In this document: positions 8,631-21,100 of the stretch, in pieces
Numbering within the stretch: position 1 is the stretch's first letter
Layout: every line of letters starts with the position of its first letter
Assembly: GCA_012845835.1 (NCBI GenBank)
Contig: JABAKD010000026.1
Coordinates: 15,166,533 to 15,230,532, forward strand
DNA length: 64,000 bases
Source of the DNA: Undaria pinnatifida
Lineage: Eukaryota > Sar > Phaeophyceae > Laminariales > Alariaceae
Direction: 5' to 3'
Program-made: the position numbers and the translations under genes
The notes under the pieces: model-generated
What the model saw: the letters and a program-made list of their open reading frames with translations, nothing else
Databases searched by the model: none
What the model was told of the DNA's origin: nothing

Positions 8631-10107
8631 GTGCGGGGATGGTAAATGGGATGAAGAAAAAAAATGTTGCAAAGAAAGGTATATGATTATTTCTACCAGT
8701 AAATAATATGTCAGTCTCTGGGAAATACCCACGGCACCATCAGCAGTCGTCATGGTGGAGACACTCCGGATATTATGTATTGAGGGGACGCGTCCGATTT
8801 CGACAATGTGAAAGCACCCACGAAGCAAAGATAGCAGACACACATATCCCGTCTTCTCGAGAAAAAACAGAGAAGAAGCGCTACGCCAACCTCCCGTACG
8901 AGCAAAGCCACCCCCGCACCAATCTTAGACAACGCCGACGCAACGAGACATCGCCTTTCTCTTCTTCGTTTTTCTCTTCGCCCGCAACCACGCAGACCAA
9001 TCAATGCGACAACCTTCACGTAACAAACAAAGCAATCTTCTTCCAAAACCTCGCCGGCTGACATGGCCCCATGCCGACGTTTGATGCAAACCGACTTTGC
9101 ATCCTGTCGACTTCGAACCTCCATTGCCACGGGAACAGCAGTGCAGTCTCTTCATTAATGCCAAGGCCTCTTTCGTTCCGCCTAGAGGCGACGCAGGTTC
9201 TCAATATTACTATTTTCGGTATTTTTGTTTGACAGACGCCAACTTTTACTTGACGGCGCATTTAACATAGTGTGTTTCGCCTATCCTTGCCTTCTTTGTT
9301 GTATAATATTACGTTTTTTTTCTGTCAAATCATGACTTTCATAATCCCATGTTCGTATTGAACTCTTGGCATTACTTTAAAGTTCAATGCATGCCAAATC
9401 GGACAGCTACACCTTAAATTGTCGAAGTGCTGCCCTGCCCTACCCGAAGCATGGGCGCCGGCGAATGCCGGCGCCCATGCGGAGCCCTTGTATATGTCCA
9501 GAACGAGGAGGAGGTAGTAGTAGCTACGATCACTGGCGCAGAAAACGCCACCCAGCAGCATTGCGAGCGGCTGCGTCCCCGGGCCTCAAGCGTGGTATTG
9601 TACAAGTTCGGACAAATCGACATTGTTTGTACTCTCGTGCAAGCAATTTAGGTATGTGCGACTAAGACCACACACAGGGATGCTCTAGCACACAGAATAT
9701 GGAATTAGTCTATCACATATTTTATGGCGTACATTTTCGACACAAAACACAAGCGGGAAGCAAATTGTTCCTCCTGTTGTTAAGCTGCACCACGCGAAGG
9801 TTGTAGTAAGTCGACAGTATCCACGGGAAAAGCCAGTGAATGGCATGCATTCGTCCCGTATCGCACCGTACACGTTTGGTATTTTTATACCCGAGAAGAC
9901 TCTTTGGAGAAATTCAGGCGGCGTTCTTTGTTGTTGTAGCTGTGGTCCCTGACTCCGTTGCTGTGGTCGTTTGCCGGTCAAGTTTAAGCTGGAGTGTCGG
10001 TACGTAACGGACAAATACGTTTATGTTCCTTCGTACTTGACGTGCTCTTGGCTGCTAATTGCTGATTGATCATCTCTTATAGTGTGGTTTTGTGTTTTTT
10101 AGCACAC
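8631..10107. other. non-coding, one perfect hairpin
   Basis: Short frames on both strands carry no domain. Apart from the inverted repeat at 9449-9480, I see no repeat or gene. Confidence 0.5.
9449..9480. other. perfect 14-bp GC-rich inverted repeat
   Basis: GCATGGGCGCCGGC is followed by a four-base loop GAAT and its exact reverse complement. This is a very stable hairpin in DNA or RNA. No CTRR follows at the expected distance, so a Helitron end is not supported. Confidence 0.9.
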
Positions 10108-10402
10108 TTCTACTTTCCAGCTTTTGGACATACACGCCGTGGTCACAGGTGTCGTCCCTTTTCCCCCCCCCCGGTTATTGCCTTACTTTTTATTTGCGTA
10201 TAGGTTTCAGCACCTCCTACGGATCGTCGATTTTTCATCGAGTGTTGCTGACTCACGCTCTCGCGGTTTCCGTAAGTCAATAACTGCACGAGAAAAATTT
10301 CCACAAAAAACAAGTACGAGTACGCACGCGGGGGGGTTCGAACTCATGATATTGACCTTTACAAGAAGCTCGAGGATACCCTAATACGCCACCGGGGCAG
10401 TG
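10108..10402 (-). mobile_element. tRNA-headed SINE, family B, copy 1
   Basis: On the minus strand the head reads CGCCCCGGTGGCGTATTAGG with a B box-like GAGTTCGAACCCCCC. The body TCATCGAGTGTTGCTGACTC matches 25985-26270 (same orientation) and the reverse complement of 49466-49750. Confidence 0.65.
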
Positions 10403-10412
10403 AGTGATAAAG

Positions 10413-10735
10413 AGCCGGTCGCCCCGGCGGCCTGGTGGGGTTACATTACTAATGATAGCGTGGGTCCTTGAGTTAAATAATCACCGCGCTGTGAGTTTTG
10501 TTGGTTCTATATATTTGCAGGAATACATGAGCAAAAAATTGATCAACTAACCGCTGAAATCGCCTTGCAGCGTCTTGGTAGGTGCAATTTCGACGCTAAT
10601 CGACGACGGAAGAAAATGCAAAATTCTTATCGCGATAAAAGTTAGGGCATGAACCGTAGTGGGAATGGGGGAGGGAAGTCCCCTATATGACCCCGGGTCT
10701 GATTTATACTACTTGGAGGGCGAGAGTAGTTGTTA
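10413..10735 (+). mobile_element. tRNA-headed SINE, family A, copy 2 (decayed head)
   Basis: Starts GCCGGTCGCCCCGGCGGCC and keeps the family A body (CGATAAAAGTTAGGGCATG, GACCCCGGGTCTGA). The B box is mutated (GAGTTAAATAATC). It sits about 10 bases from the head of the minus-strand family B copy, so the two are head to head. Confidence 0.55.
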
Positions 10736-11403
10736 TAGAGTGTCAGTATAGCTGGCAATAGATTCGGTAGAATAGTCCGCAGAGTTATAGTCTATTGGCC
10801 ACAAGAAGGTTCTCTTAAACGGAATATTCTGAGTGAAGCGCATAACCCGTAGAATCTAGCTAGTTTGTACCACAAGAGCGTTCTCGGAAATGGAACGCTC
10901 CTCCTCTGGACAAGATAGATAGAAGTAAGCGCGTTAAGCGCTCATGGGAACATAGGACATCCAGGAGAACGCTCCTTGTACGTTCCATAGGTAAAGGTCA
11001 GAAAGAGAACACAGCAGCAAAGCTGGGGTGAAGCGAACTCTGTGAGCTTCACGCCACCCCCGTGCTCTCGCTCCTCCTCCTTCTCCTACTCCTCCTCCTT
11101 CTATTCCTCCTCTTCCTGTCTCCTCGAGCTTGTCATAGCTCAACGCCAAAAATGAGAAATCTATAATGAAGAACCGGTGCTGTCTCCAAGCGAAGCTGAT
11201 ACCCCTGCGTCCCTTCCCTCCCACCTTCCGGTACCACGACACCTTCACATAGTGCGATAACTCATGTTAGTAGGATGGGGAAAAGAGAAGAGGCGAAGTG
11301 AGTTGCTGCTGCTGTAATAGTACGACACCCAAGCAAGTTGCACAGATCGACTTGATCTAGACCGACTGCTGTTAATTATGAAATTGGTCCATGTACAACT
11401 TCT
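10736..11403. other. non-coding, CTC-rich tract
   Basis: Contains a TATAGTCTAT motif at 10786 and a pyrimidine-rich TCC/CTC tract at about 11063-11132. It could include an LTR of the adjoining minus-strand copia element, since it begins near TGTTATAGAGTG at 10736, but I found no matching second LTR. Confidence 0.4.
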
Positions 11404-11706
11404 CTAATCACAGGCCAGTATGGGATGATAGTCATTGAACTTGCTGAACTTCTCAGTGAGTGGTGGTTTCCTCTGCCCGAAAACAATCCTCTTCAGGTCT
11501 GACACTAGCCTCTTGAAGAATGTTCTAGATGCCTGCTTCAATCCGTAAATATTCCTCTTCAAACAGGCAACCGTTCCTGACATCGAACTACAGCCAGGAG
11601 GCCACTTCATGAACCCCTCGCGATCCAATTCCGACTGAACAAACGCTTGCTCAAAGTCGCAGTGGAGTAAGTCTAAGTTGTACTTGCACGCCAACGCTAC
11701 TAACAA
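11404..11706 (-). pseudogene. copia reverse transcriptase fragment
   Basis: About 100 residues of the RT palm. The first catalytic Asp is kept in HCDFEQAF (residue 17 of the open frame), followed by the copia signatures PPGC and NIYGLKQASR. The YVDD box and RNase H are not present, so the frame ends too early to be functional. It belongs to the minus-strand element above. Confidence 0.85.
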
Positions 11707-12957
11707 TCACTGAGATGCAGCATTTGCGGTCGGCGAGAATGTCTCAAACGAGTCCACGCCATACATCTGCTTGAAGGCCTTCGACTAACAGCCTAGCCTT
11801 GGCCTTACTATCTTCCCCGTTTCGTATGCTTTCCACTTGATATCCATCTAGCATTAACAGCATTACGGCCTACTCGGGCCTTTACTGCCTAGGTGAACGC
11901 TCCTGCTCTTATCAAGCCTTCAAATTCCGACAGACCTGTCGAACTCCCAAATCTCGGCGTACTTCGAATGCAGCAATGCTGGGTTTCTTGGTAGCTACCG
12001 GGCTTTTACCCAACATCCTGAACTAGCTATTTCGGCAATTCGATTTCGTCACCTGCTCTCTGCTCTGCTACAAGTGCATATACTATGTCTGATGCAGATA
12101 TGGGTCTGAGGGTGACCACATAGCCGGGTACGCTCTGCTGGTTACCTGCACGGGTTTGCGTGCGAGTTCTACCGTATCTTACTTCATCATTCTCTTTCGC
12201 AGGTGTATTAAAGTCAACAAGCTCAGCGACATGCCGCGGACGACGAGCGGCTAGAGGGGGTGCCTCCGCCTCTACCGGCCGTCCCGACCCAATCGACTCG
12301 ACATCATCATGCCCATCCGGCCCAGTCGACTCTGCCTCCTTATCCCCTCCCTGATTTCACAATTCTACCTCACCTGCCTCTTGCCCTCCCTGCCCCTCCC
12401 GATCAGTCTCAGGCACTGGCGACGACACAGAAGGAGCTGCTCTATCAGAGGAATCGTTCACGGGGGAAGACGGTTCAAAGGCGGAAGATGGAACATAGGG
12501 GAACTGGCATACACTGCCTGCATCAAAACTGATAACCTCATCGATTCCTGCACCAGAAGCGGGTACATCACGTTTGACAAGTGTGTAGGCAACTCCTCTC
12601 CCAACAATCGGAAATGCTAGGGTTCTTCATCGTCGACACTTTCCTCTACTCCCTTCTCTGCCACCTCTATCGGCATGGAAGGTTGCAGTGGATGGAGCTG
12701 TGACGACAACACATCTTACGTACATCTCTCGTTTCCTGAATAATCAAGTCCTCGTAAGTACTCAATGACAATCACGGAGGTGGCCTATCGAAGAAGCGAA
12801 AAAAACGAAAATCTCACCCTTAGGTAACAGCTTCCACGGTCGCTGCCACCCGCAGTACGCCTGTTTCAAAAACGGATACGGTCTATAAGGACGAGGTTCT
12901 CCATACCACATCTCATACGGTGAACAGAGTCAGAGTTAGCAGAACATGCGTTGTGGT
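11707..12957 (-). pseudogene. decayed integrase C-terminal / linker region of copia element
   Basis: Lies between the integrase core and RT, where copia elements have a poorly conserved Pro/Ser-rich linker. Open frames on the plus strand here (for example 12160-12620) are shadows of that low-complexity stretch. No conserved motif can be named. Confidence 0.45.
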
Positions 12958-13340
12958 TCATTGTTTTGCAAGCCCAGTGAATATTTTCAGCGTAGAGTTC
13001 GTCGGTCTCAGGTAACTGCAAATGCCCAAGACTAACTTTCGCCTGAGAACGAGCCGCCATCGGGGCCTCTTCATCAATCCCAACCCACCCTCTGCAACGC
13101 CATTATATTGCGGACCATAAGCCGGATTGAACTCTTGCTGGATCAAACACTCATTGAACACAGATGCGAATCCCCCCAGAATAACTCCCCTCCATTGTCA
13201 GATCTAACAATATCATCCAATGATGGGATCCCATCAGCACGCACACTCGCAAGAAAATTTCGGAACGCACTGCCAGCGTCTGATTTATTTATCAGGAAAT
13301 ACATCCATGCACGCTTCGTGAAATCATCCCTCACAATCAT
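12958..13340 (-). pseudogene. copia integrase core fragment, frameshifted
   Basis: The first frame starts IVRDDFTKRAW and reaches VRSDNGGEL, whose Asp (about 13199) is the second catalytic residue. A frameshift near 13150 leads to YGPQYNGVAEGG, whose Glu (about 13092) is the third. The spacing is about 35 codons, as in D,D35E integrases. The first Asp lies on the far side of the MITE, in IVDLGGR near 13665. Confidence 0.8.
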
Positions 13341-13370
13341 GGGCAGATTAATACCCTCTACGGACGCAGC

Positions 13371-13647
13371 GAGACCAAGGCTACGGTAGGGGGGGTACCC
13401 CCATTTTCACTGGTGTCTTTGAGCCACTCGCACGAGTAGCTCTGTGCCCTACGGATGAAGATGGTTTAGGCACTTGGTTTGCCGCAGCTTAGATCACCTT
13501 TGCATTGCGGATTGATTTCGTCAATGTAAAACATAAAGAAAACGTAAGATTGCATAGGAACAAAGGGGCACTCGCGCGAGTGACCCCTAGCCACTGAAAT
13601 AAAAGGCCCAAAAGGGGACCCCCCTACCGTAGCCTGGGTCGCGACCT
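13371..13647. mobile_element. MITE inserted in the copia integrase
   Basis: Both ends carry the inverted repeat GGCTACGGTAGGGGGG followed by GG/CC-rich bases. Subterminal CACTCGCACGAGT and CACTCGCGCGAGT are also inverted. The outer flank GACCAAGG / CCTGGGTC pairs imperfectly, so the terminal repeats may be about 30 bases long. On the minus strand, integrase sequence VDLGG precedes it and ASVEG resumes after it. No open frame, so non-autonomous; no clear target duplication. Confidence 0.75.
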
Positions 13648-13705
13648 ATCGCCCTCCTAGATCAACAATAACTTCGCCCAACGTTTTATCCTATCTACGA
13701 TTAAT

Positions 13706-13906
13706 TTAACGAGAAACTCCTTTCCTAATAGTCTTCGACAATAAATATGCCGTACAAGCACGCATTTCACCAACCAACTCGGTACCTAGGCGCTTTGCGG
13801 TAGTACGAAGCACTCCATCGTGCGAAAGGGCATATATGTTGTGAAAGTCGTTCATATCAATCGTGGTTTCATGCTTGGGGCTTGAAAGAGTGAGGGCAGC
13901 CAACAT
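13706..13906 (-). pseudogene. copia GAG-pre-integrase fragment
   Basis: About 65 residues with the block MNDFHNIYALSHDGVLRTTA, matching the position and style of the pre-integrase domain before the integrase core. The zinc-binding Cys pair is degraded (one Cys in MRACTAYLLSK). Part of the minus-strand copia element. Confidence 0.6.
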
Positions 13907-14026
13907 CGTATGAAATTATTCTTCTCCGAGACGATACGCGGTCGCAATCAGCATGCCATCGAAGTTTTGAAAAGTAACTTGTCTTTGAAAAGCAGTCACA
14001 ACACTATCAGGACCACCAAGACCATT

Positions 14027-14272
14027 CTATGACTCGCTGTCAAACTCTGCGCTCGGAAAAAGGAGGCTGTATCCCAAGTTGGGGGAGTACAACACGTTCT
14101 TCAACTCTACTGAAAACTCGCTGTAAGCAGTCACAAACACCACCTCCAGGGTTCCTGTAACTTCTAACTCACAAGACACGCCACCAATCCCGTTAACGTT
14201 TTTCTGGCAAGGCGTCAAATCCTTCATGCAAGCGAGAGAATCTTTCATGTGGAAAGCAGTGCCTGTGTCCAC
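14027..14272 (-). pseudogene. copia aspartic protease fragment
   Basis: The active-site triplet appears as MDTGTAFHM at the N-terminus (Asp-Thr-Gly), and the flap-to-end region includes VELKNVLYSPNLGYSLLF, a typical copia protease ending. Upstream coding continues in broken frames toward gag. Confidence 0.8.
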
Positions 14273-14527
14273 GTACTAATCATCGAAATACCTAGACTTG
14301 ATAACAGCGTTCGTATTCACATTCTTGTTGACAGCGCTCAAAATCAAATCATCTGGTTATGTTAGCAGACACTTCAAACCAGAAACATCATACATCATGT
14401 TGCCCAAATCATCACATGCCGGCACAATCACATCATTCCGGCGTGCTGGCAGACACTCCGAATAAGAAACTTTAGAGATATCATCGCTTTAATCCTCGTC
14501 GGCCTCGGAATTCCCAGACTGTGTGGG

Positions 14528-14595
14528 ATGAGCGATGATGCGAGCCAGGCAGCCCTTCCTCAAGTGACCCTTCTCCACACACTTGAAATGCTTCC
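14528..14595 (-). pseudogene. degenerate gag zinc knuckle
   Basis: The minus strand reads HFKCVEKGHLRKGC. This is a CCHC knuckle whose first Cys has become His. Confidence 0.6.
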
Positions 14596-15011
14596 GCTGA
14601 AAAATGTTTTCTTGGGCGAACCAGACTTGGAGTTAGACTTCGGCTTGTTGTTGGGTTTCTTGCTACTCTTCATCTCAGTCCTAGAAACCAGAGCAACACT
14701 ACTGTGCTTCTCCGAACCACCCTGTGCCTGCAAGTGTAGCTAACGCTCACGCACTTTAATATTGATGAACCATGGGTCATTGGGACAGAACACCACAAGA
14801 GCCTCACGCGGCCTCACGCAAAGTCTTGTACTCTTGTGCGATAGCCCTTCAAGCATCAGATTGCACACCTCCCTGCCATCGTTCTTGACTTCAAGCATTT
14901 GCAAAACACCAAGCGTCTCTGTCATGGAGGCAAAAGAAGGTTGCGGAATTCTCGTTCGAACGCAAGCGCAGTGACTTCAGTTTCTCCTCCTGCACACAAA
15001 TCTGACTCTGG

Positions 15012-15743
15012 CTAAACAACAAAAAAAATATCATTTAGCACACGAAACGCCTTGCAGGGGAAACCAGCGTGACTAGCTATAGTTTTCAGACTATCCGTTA
15101 TCAAGCAGTGGAGCAGAAACCACCAATCAATCTCCGCCCGACGAATCACACCCACATTGAAGCCCTTCTCCACCCAGGGGATCAAGTCAAAACCAATGTC
15201 TGCAATCGGAATCTCAATCTCGGAAACAAACCCCTTATACAGGTTGTTGTGTCGGGCTCTCAGCAGAAAGTTCTGCAACCATGAGGGGTACGACACGTCG
15301 CTGCCGACAAAACCAGGAGCTTTGAGAAGTTTAATAGGACCCCTACCCAACTTCTCTCCTGTGTCAGTTATGTCATCCCCAGGAATCAGTGTGTTTCCAC
15401 TGGCGACGTTTTCCCACCACTCATTCGACAGAGAAGGAGCGGGCGGAACAACGGACTGGCTACCTACAGCAGCCCTGATGACAGTGCCATGAATCGAACC
15501 AAAGTTTACTGCAGAAACAGAGGAACAATTGTCTGCAGATGCATGAGGGTTGAAGCCTGAGCCAACACTCCTACTCCCAACCCGCAAGCTAGACACGCCC
15601 AAGCCTTGGGCATCGCCGTTCATATTTCGCGCATCTCCGACGGTGCCACCATATCGGTGCGCACCAGACTCTAGTCCGGTGGCTCTTGTTGCAACACGCT
15701 CAGAACCAGAGGACTCCACTTCTTCTCCTTGCTGCGTCTCCAC
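15012..15743 (-). pseudogene. copia gag N-terminal region
   Basis: A 243-residue open frame. The first 120 residues are Gly/Ser/Ala-rich and of low complexity. The rest contains PSWLQNFLLRARHNNLYKG and DWWFLLHCLITDSLK, the Trp/Leu-rich helices usual in copia capsid domains. It ends in a stop at 15012, before the knuckle. It lies at the 5' end of the minus-strand element, which supports gag. Confidence 0.65.
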
Positions 15744-17661
15744 GAGCGACTTAAGTAGATCTTTGGGAAGACACTAGAGTCACAAGCTCAGACAACTGTG
15801 TCTCTAAGGAACCCATCCTCTCACCAACCTCCTGCGATCCATCCTAAGATGGGTTGATCGCAGGATTCTCGTTCCCCGGTACAGCCATGATGAGGCAGGG
15901 GGATCGAGCCTTCCTCGACAGACCAGTCGAGAAAATCCAGAGGGACGAAGCAGAAGTCGACTGATACGACATAGCGTGTTGGTAAATCCGTGACTTCTGG
16001 AGGATGAGGTATTGTGTTAATGAGACCTTGGTCTGGAGAGACAGGTCGGGGAGTGGAGTGAACGAGGGGGGAGAGCACATAGGCTGCGAGCTCCCACGCC
16101 ACTTTGGAAAGATGCACACAATCGGACCAATGTAGCGTACCGATCACGGCAGTAAGCCGTTAATCTGATTCTAGCAACAATACGGAAGTATTCCACCTGA
16201 CACTTGTCCGATGTACGATACATACTCCTACGGCCAATTTATAACCCTTAGGTTTGTACAATCTACCGAAATACCGCTGTACCGGGTGAGCTTACGCAAG
16301 TGCCACACTACCCGGAAATATGACATTCCGGGTGGCTATCTCCACCGAAACTGACCTTTAGGGGACAGGCCGGGTCGACCCACACACGCATCCGTCTACA
16401 ACGGCAGCTTGCGCTGCCGGGGTTGTAACGAAGACCACTGATAGGGACAGCTTACGCTATACCTACGATGGGACCCAAGAGGTGCGCCAGCTAGCGTTGG
16501 GCTGCGAAAGCAACTGGGTTAAATCGACGCACGACGAGTATGAAAATACGTGGAAGTGTGGTGAGCAAAAGCTTCTTTTTTTCCACTTCCGCCGGAGGAT
16601 AAAAAAAATAAAAATAAAATAACAAAGATTATTTTTATGTGCTAGCTCGGCCACCTCAGATCGACAGCTCCGCTATTCAAACCATCCAATCAGATGTTCT
16701 ACCGCAATTCATTCGATACACACCGCCGCTATCACGAACAAATGGAATTTGGTTACGTCCATATTACCACTGTCATTACACAGAGGTCCGAACTTAACGT
16801 ACCATTTGCTCTTTTTTTTCAGTGTCATATACCTCTTGCTACCATGTTTTCATCAAAGTGCGCGTTATGAAACATGGACTCAGCTGTAATCCATCAGTAC
16901 ATTTTTTATCAGTAGTATTTGCCTTTGCTATGTGAATTACCTTAATCTTAATGCGGAGAAATACAATATGCGGGGAGTTTCGTTCCTCGGGTCCCGTTGG
17001 TGCATTGTATCATCATGTTGTAACCAACTTCCTAACACGATTACCGGGGAATGTTACAGGGGGTATTGCGAATAATTTTGCTTTTTACCATAGGACGGTC
17101 TGTCCGCAAGTAGAACAACCCGTAGAGTACATCTTCCCGTGTCATTGGCAGAGTCCCGAAGTGATCAGACGACGGTCAGCCCCATCTTTATCACTCCCTT
17201 GACTTCCTTACTGCTCCTTCCATCTCCTCACTTCTCCAGGTTCTCTTGTTCGTTTTTATGTTTTGGCCACGTAAGGATCAACTACAACATTATCGTTTTT
17301 CAAACGTGATCCTAACAGACACTTCGGTGTCATCTCTACAACTCAAAGCACTGAGACAGAGCTTCGAGACGTGTCATTGTCTCATCCGCGAGATGTTAAA
17401 CAAAATCGAAATAAACCCGACATAGGAACAGGAAGCTAATCCCCCCTCCATGGAAATTTAGCGCAACAGTCTGCACTCCACATCAATGCCACCGAGTACG
17501 TCATGCATGCATCGGAACCGAATAGTTGATTTTCCGCGACCACAGACAGCCAAGTCCCTATGGCGAACATATTCCAATATGCACAACCCCCGCGGTCAAC
17601 ACCGTGACCACTTGAGCCTGAACGCATCCCAGCCTGCCGGTTCAGTGGACGTTGTTTGTCT
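15744..17661. other. non-coding; may hold the 5' leader of the copia element
   Basis: No second LTR, tRNA or gene was recognised. The stretch 17301-17350 (GATCCTAACAGACACTTCGG) is similar to 45360-45400, so a further old dispersed repeat is present. Confidence 0.45.
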
Positions 17662-18142
17662 CTAACAGGATACCCCCTGAATCGCGACGGAAACAACAAC
17701 CCATACGGTGCAAACCAATACCATCATCCCCATTGTGATACCCCTACCGGTACCCACAGTCCCGTTCGCAAGAGCTGCCTCGTTGTTTCCGAGTTCGTCT
17801 TCTCTCCCCAGACCTGACACGTCACTGAGCGAGGCGTTTACACCGCGTTTGATATCGCTGGCCGGGGAGGGGGTGTTTCCCTCATTGTCGTCGTTGGCAT
17901 CGGCTATGGGGTTGAGGGAACTGCCCACGACGCCGTCATCGTCTATAGCAGTTGCTGGGGCTGTCGGGACCATACCGACGTCGGTTGTCGGGGCGGGTGT
18001 GTCGGGCATGGTCGGAGGTTGTACGTCGGTGGCGGTGTCGTCGTCCAGGTTGGACGTCGGTGCTGGGGCTCCGGTCATGGCCGAGGCCGGCGCCGACGTC
18101 CCAAGAAACACGGATGCTGCATCCGTCGTGCAAGATACGTAC
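17662..18142 (-). CDS. exon 4: stalk and C-terminal anchor
   Basis: Preceded by a long pyrimidine tract and acceptor CACCCTTTAG. The first base completes a Gly codon, then YVSC gives the last module Cys. The stalk is rich in Ala, Pro, Thr and Asp (APAPTSNLDDD, DTPAPTTDV). The end has ALANGTVGTGRG, then hydrophobic MGMMVLVCTVWVVVSVAI and QGVSC before the TAG stop. Confidence 0.75.
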
Positions 18143-21100
18143 CTAAAGGGTGCGGGAAGTTGAGAAAATCGCAGACGGAAAGGGTGGGAGACGGGGGATA
18201 ACGAACAAAATGCAATCGCCATACCCTGCTGGGGACTTGGACGGGAATGCTACCGTACCTTCCGCTGCACCTGTTACGTAATAAACCGTGCGTGTTACCA
18301 CCAATGTCGGCATGGAGAATCCCGAATACTGTCAGTGTTCCTATATACATTTGGCCTACACTTCGTAGTTCTTAGTGCAGTGTTATGGCTTGTGCGCTGT
18401 ACAAGGCTAGGTGAATAGTTGAACCATCGGGGTTACAGCGGTGGGCGGCGTACGTGGCGTGGAAGAGTGGGGGAGAGAGGAGTATTGTGCCGGAGACTGC
18501 AGTACAGTGCGGAAAATGCGGTCGGTGAGAAATATGGAATGCTGCTAAACCCGGGGTGCCGGGGGCTATACCGTAAAAAACGTTCACGGGTGAAAACTAC
18601 AGGTGTCATTGCAGTCGTTGGTAAAGTGAAACAGGAATCCTTGCTTGTATTGGCCCTATCTCCCGTAAGTGAACAAAGCAAAAAAAAAAAAAATTGGTCG
18701 TTGAACAGCACCGACAATATCATGACCTGCTATTGAAGGTGTTTAGCGAGTGGAAATGTCGAGAGATTTAGGGATTCTTCCGTACAAGATAGTTCTGCCG
18801 ATGACGGTACCTGTCAATCGGGGAGGACATAGAATCAAATGTGCCACTTGTGTTCGAGCACTCGTTGACCGTCAACACGACAAATATAGTACACAACAAA
18901 ACAATTTCAGCCGAGCAGCAACGTTTACATGACGAAAATCGACACGGAACACCATTGCATCGCTGCGCGACTCGGAAATCTCCATCAACAGCAGGACGCT
19001 GGAACGAAAGCTGTAGCAAGTGTTTTGGCTGATGCTGTTCTTAGATGACGGGTTCCCCAAACCCCCAACTCGTATCGATTTTGTTAACGCGTGGTGAATG
19101 TGTTCGTTGAAAATTTTGCCATCGGGTACATTCGGGGGGTGCGACCATACAGTACAGATCTCTACAGGTTAGTAGAGTCCGGATTAAAATGTTGTATCTC
19201 CACCGTTCTATTGATCGCATGCGTCGATCGTGGGGACTCTGTTCGTATGCGGACAACAGTGCCACCTTTGGTTGTACGCGCTCAACGTTTGGGTGCTTTC
19301 TCACCCGTAGTAACGACCATTCGCCGCCTCCGTGGAGCAAATAGGAGGCGAAAATTCGGTAGGGCTGGTAGCGTGCATCCAGACATCCCCAGAGCACGTA
19401 TCATCTTCCGGCGAAAAAAACTGTGTCTCGAAGCTCCCGTCTTCATGGCACTGGCTCATCGCGTACCCCCCTAGTCCTGAGCTTTTACAACCCCCATCGT
19501 AAGTCCCACCGGAAGAATCCATTTCCGCAACAATCATCGAATTGCCGGTTGGGTCGGTGCAGCTCGCGTCGTGGTACTCGTTCGCTTTGAAGTTAATGGC
19601 AGTAGGAGACAGCGCCGCCGGCTCTGCACGATGCAAGTTGGGAGTTGTATTTGGTGTCGCGGTCAGAGTTGGGCGTAAGACAGGAGTCCGGGTGCGCAGC
19701 GTTATTGTTTGAGAGAATATTAAACGAGAGGAGGCAGGGGTCGGGGGGGGTTGTCCTTATGGGCGCTCGCGGCATTGGGTTAATGCGTGGTGGTGCGTGC
19801 TACCATAGAGATATATAGAAGGTTTTGGGGCTCCTAAATCCAATTTCGTCGGAGTTTCGTCTATTTTTTCCAATATGTTGGTTGTATATCTAAGCCAGGG
19901 GACTGCTCGTCCGGAAAAAAAATACTCTTGTCAATATATCATTTGTAGGAAATGTATTAAGCTACTGAAGTGTGGAACCCATGAAACAATAATGGTGCGC
20001 TCCTGCCGTGCAACGTGTCTGATATGTATCCCCTGCGAAACTCACAACTCTACTGTATCGGTTGGCTTGGACGACGTGTTTGTCTGAAAACGGGTGCATC
20101 GAACAGCACGGCAGAACCTAGCGCAGGGTGTATAACAAACGTATTTACCACTATCCAGTTGTGATAAACAAAGAGTTCATCAAAGCTCATAATACTGCAA
20201 TCGAGCGCAAGGTATATACTGTATAATATTAGAGTACATATCTACAGCATGACTTGACAAACCCATTATAAAATATGAATATGTCTATATCAGGCCGCCA
20301 TAAAGCGGCCAACACACCAGACTGCGCTGTTTGGTGAGTTCACGTGAATCCAACGACATGGATTGGTCTGGGATTTGGTCAGTTGAGCAGTCGTGAGGTT
20401 GACGAAGCATGCGTTAGTTACTGACCCAAACAGCACAACCAATAACCCCTAGCAGTTTATGACAGGAACGACCGGCGAAAGGCTGGAAGCGTTGCCATGG
20501 ATGGATGATGTGGGCTATTGTCTGGTTAAAAACACGGTAGTCCTCATTTGGAACGTTTGCCATTTCTGCGTAGGAAAGGCGTCCTTGTTTGGACCGGTGT
20601 ATTTGCAAACGACGGCCGTATAGAGTGTGTTTCCCATCGTATGCATTCTTCAAATAGCAAAAATGTCAGAGGGGTTGATTTTACTATAGCACTCCCCCCC
20701 AAAGCAGTGTTCTATTTTAACGAACTTTTAAGTACTGCTCGAAATGAGGAAATATGCTATGAACGAAAATCGTTATATTATTTGTTGTTTGCAAAGGACT
20801 ATCGAGCGATGAGGTCTGGGTGCGGGGAGAGGGGCACAGTATTTCATGAAATACGGCAGGGATGTGGTTTTGACACCGCCAATTTTGTTGAAGAAGTTTA
20901 ACCTGGGGGGGGGGGCTACCTCAGAACGAAACAAGGTTGCTGTGAGAATTGAAGGACTGGATAACTGTTTTACGGCTTCTAATTTGTAAAGCCGTCCCAT
21001 TGAACAACGACCCTCGATAGCAGTTTGACAGCTGCGAATCGACATGAGCTCTACCTTTTCTCTTCCAGAAATAACTGTCCACTCCAAATCCAGAACAACA

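Larger units (their letters stand above)
11404..15743 (-). mobile_element. decayed Ty1/copia retrotransposon, minus strand
   Basis: From high to low coordinates the fragments run gag, zinc knuckle, protease, pre-integrase, integrase core, linker and RT, which is the copia order. Each piece is in a separate short frame broken by stops and shifts. RNase H is missing below 11404 and no LTR pair was found, so the element is truncated and old. It is distantly related to the copia copy at 56699-63711: both share YGLKQAS and the EQAF(V/F)QS block. A MITE interrupts the integrase. Confidence 0.85.

Noticed and set aside
9449..9500. Helitron 3' end
   Set aside because: A hairpin is present but no CTRR follows at the expected distance and no matching 5' end was seen.
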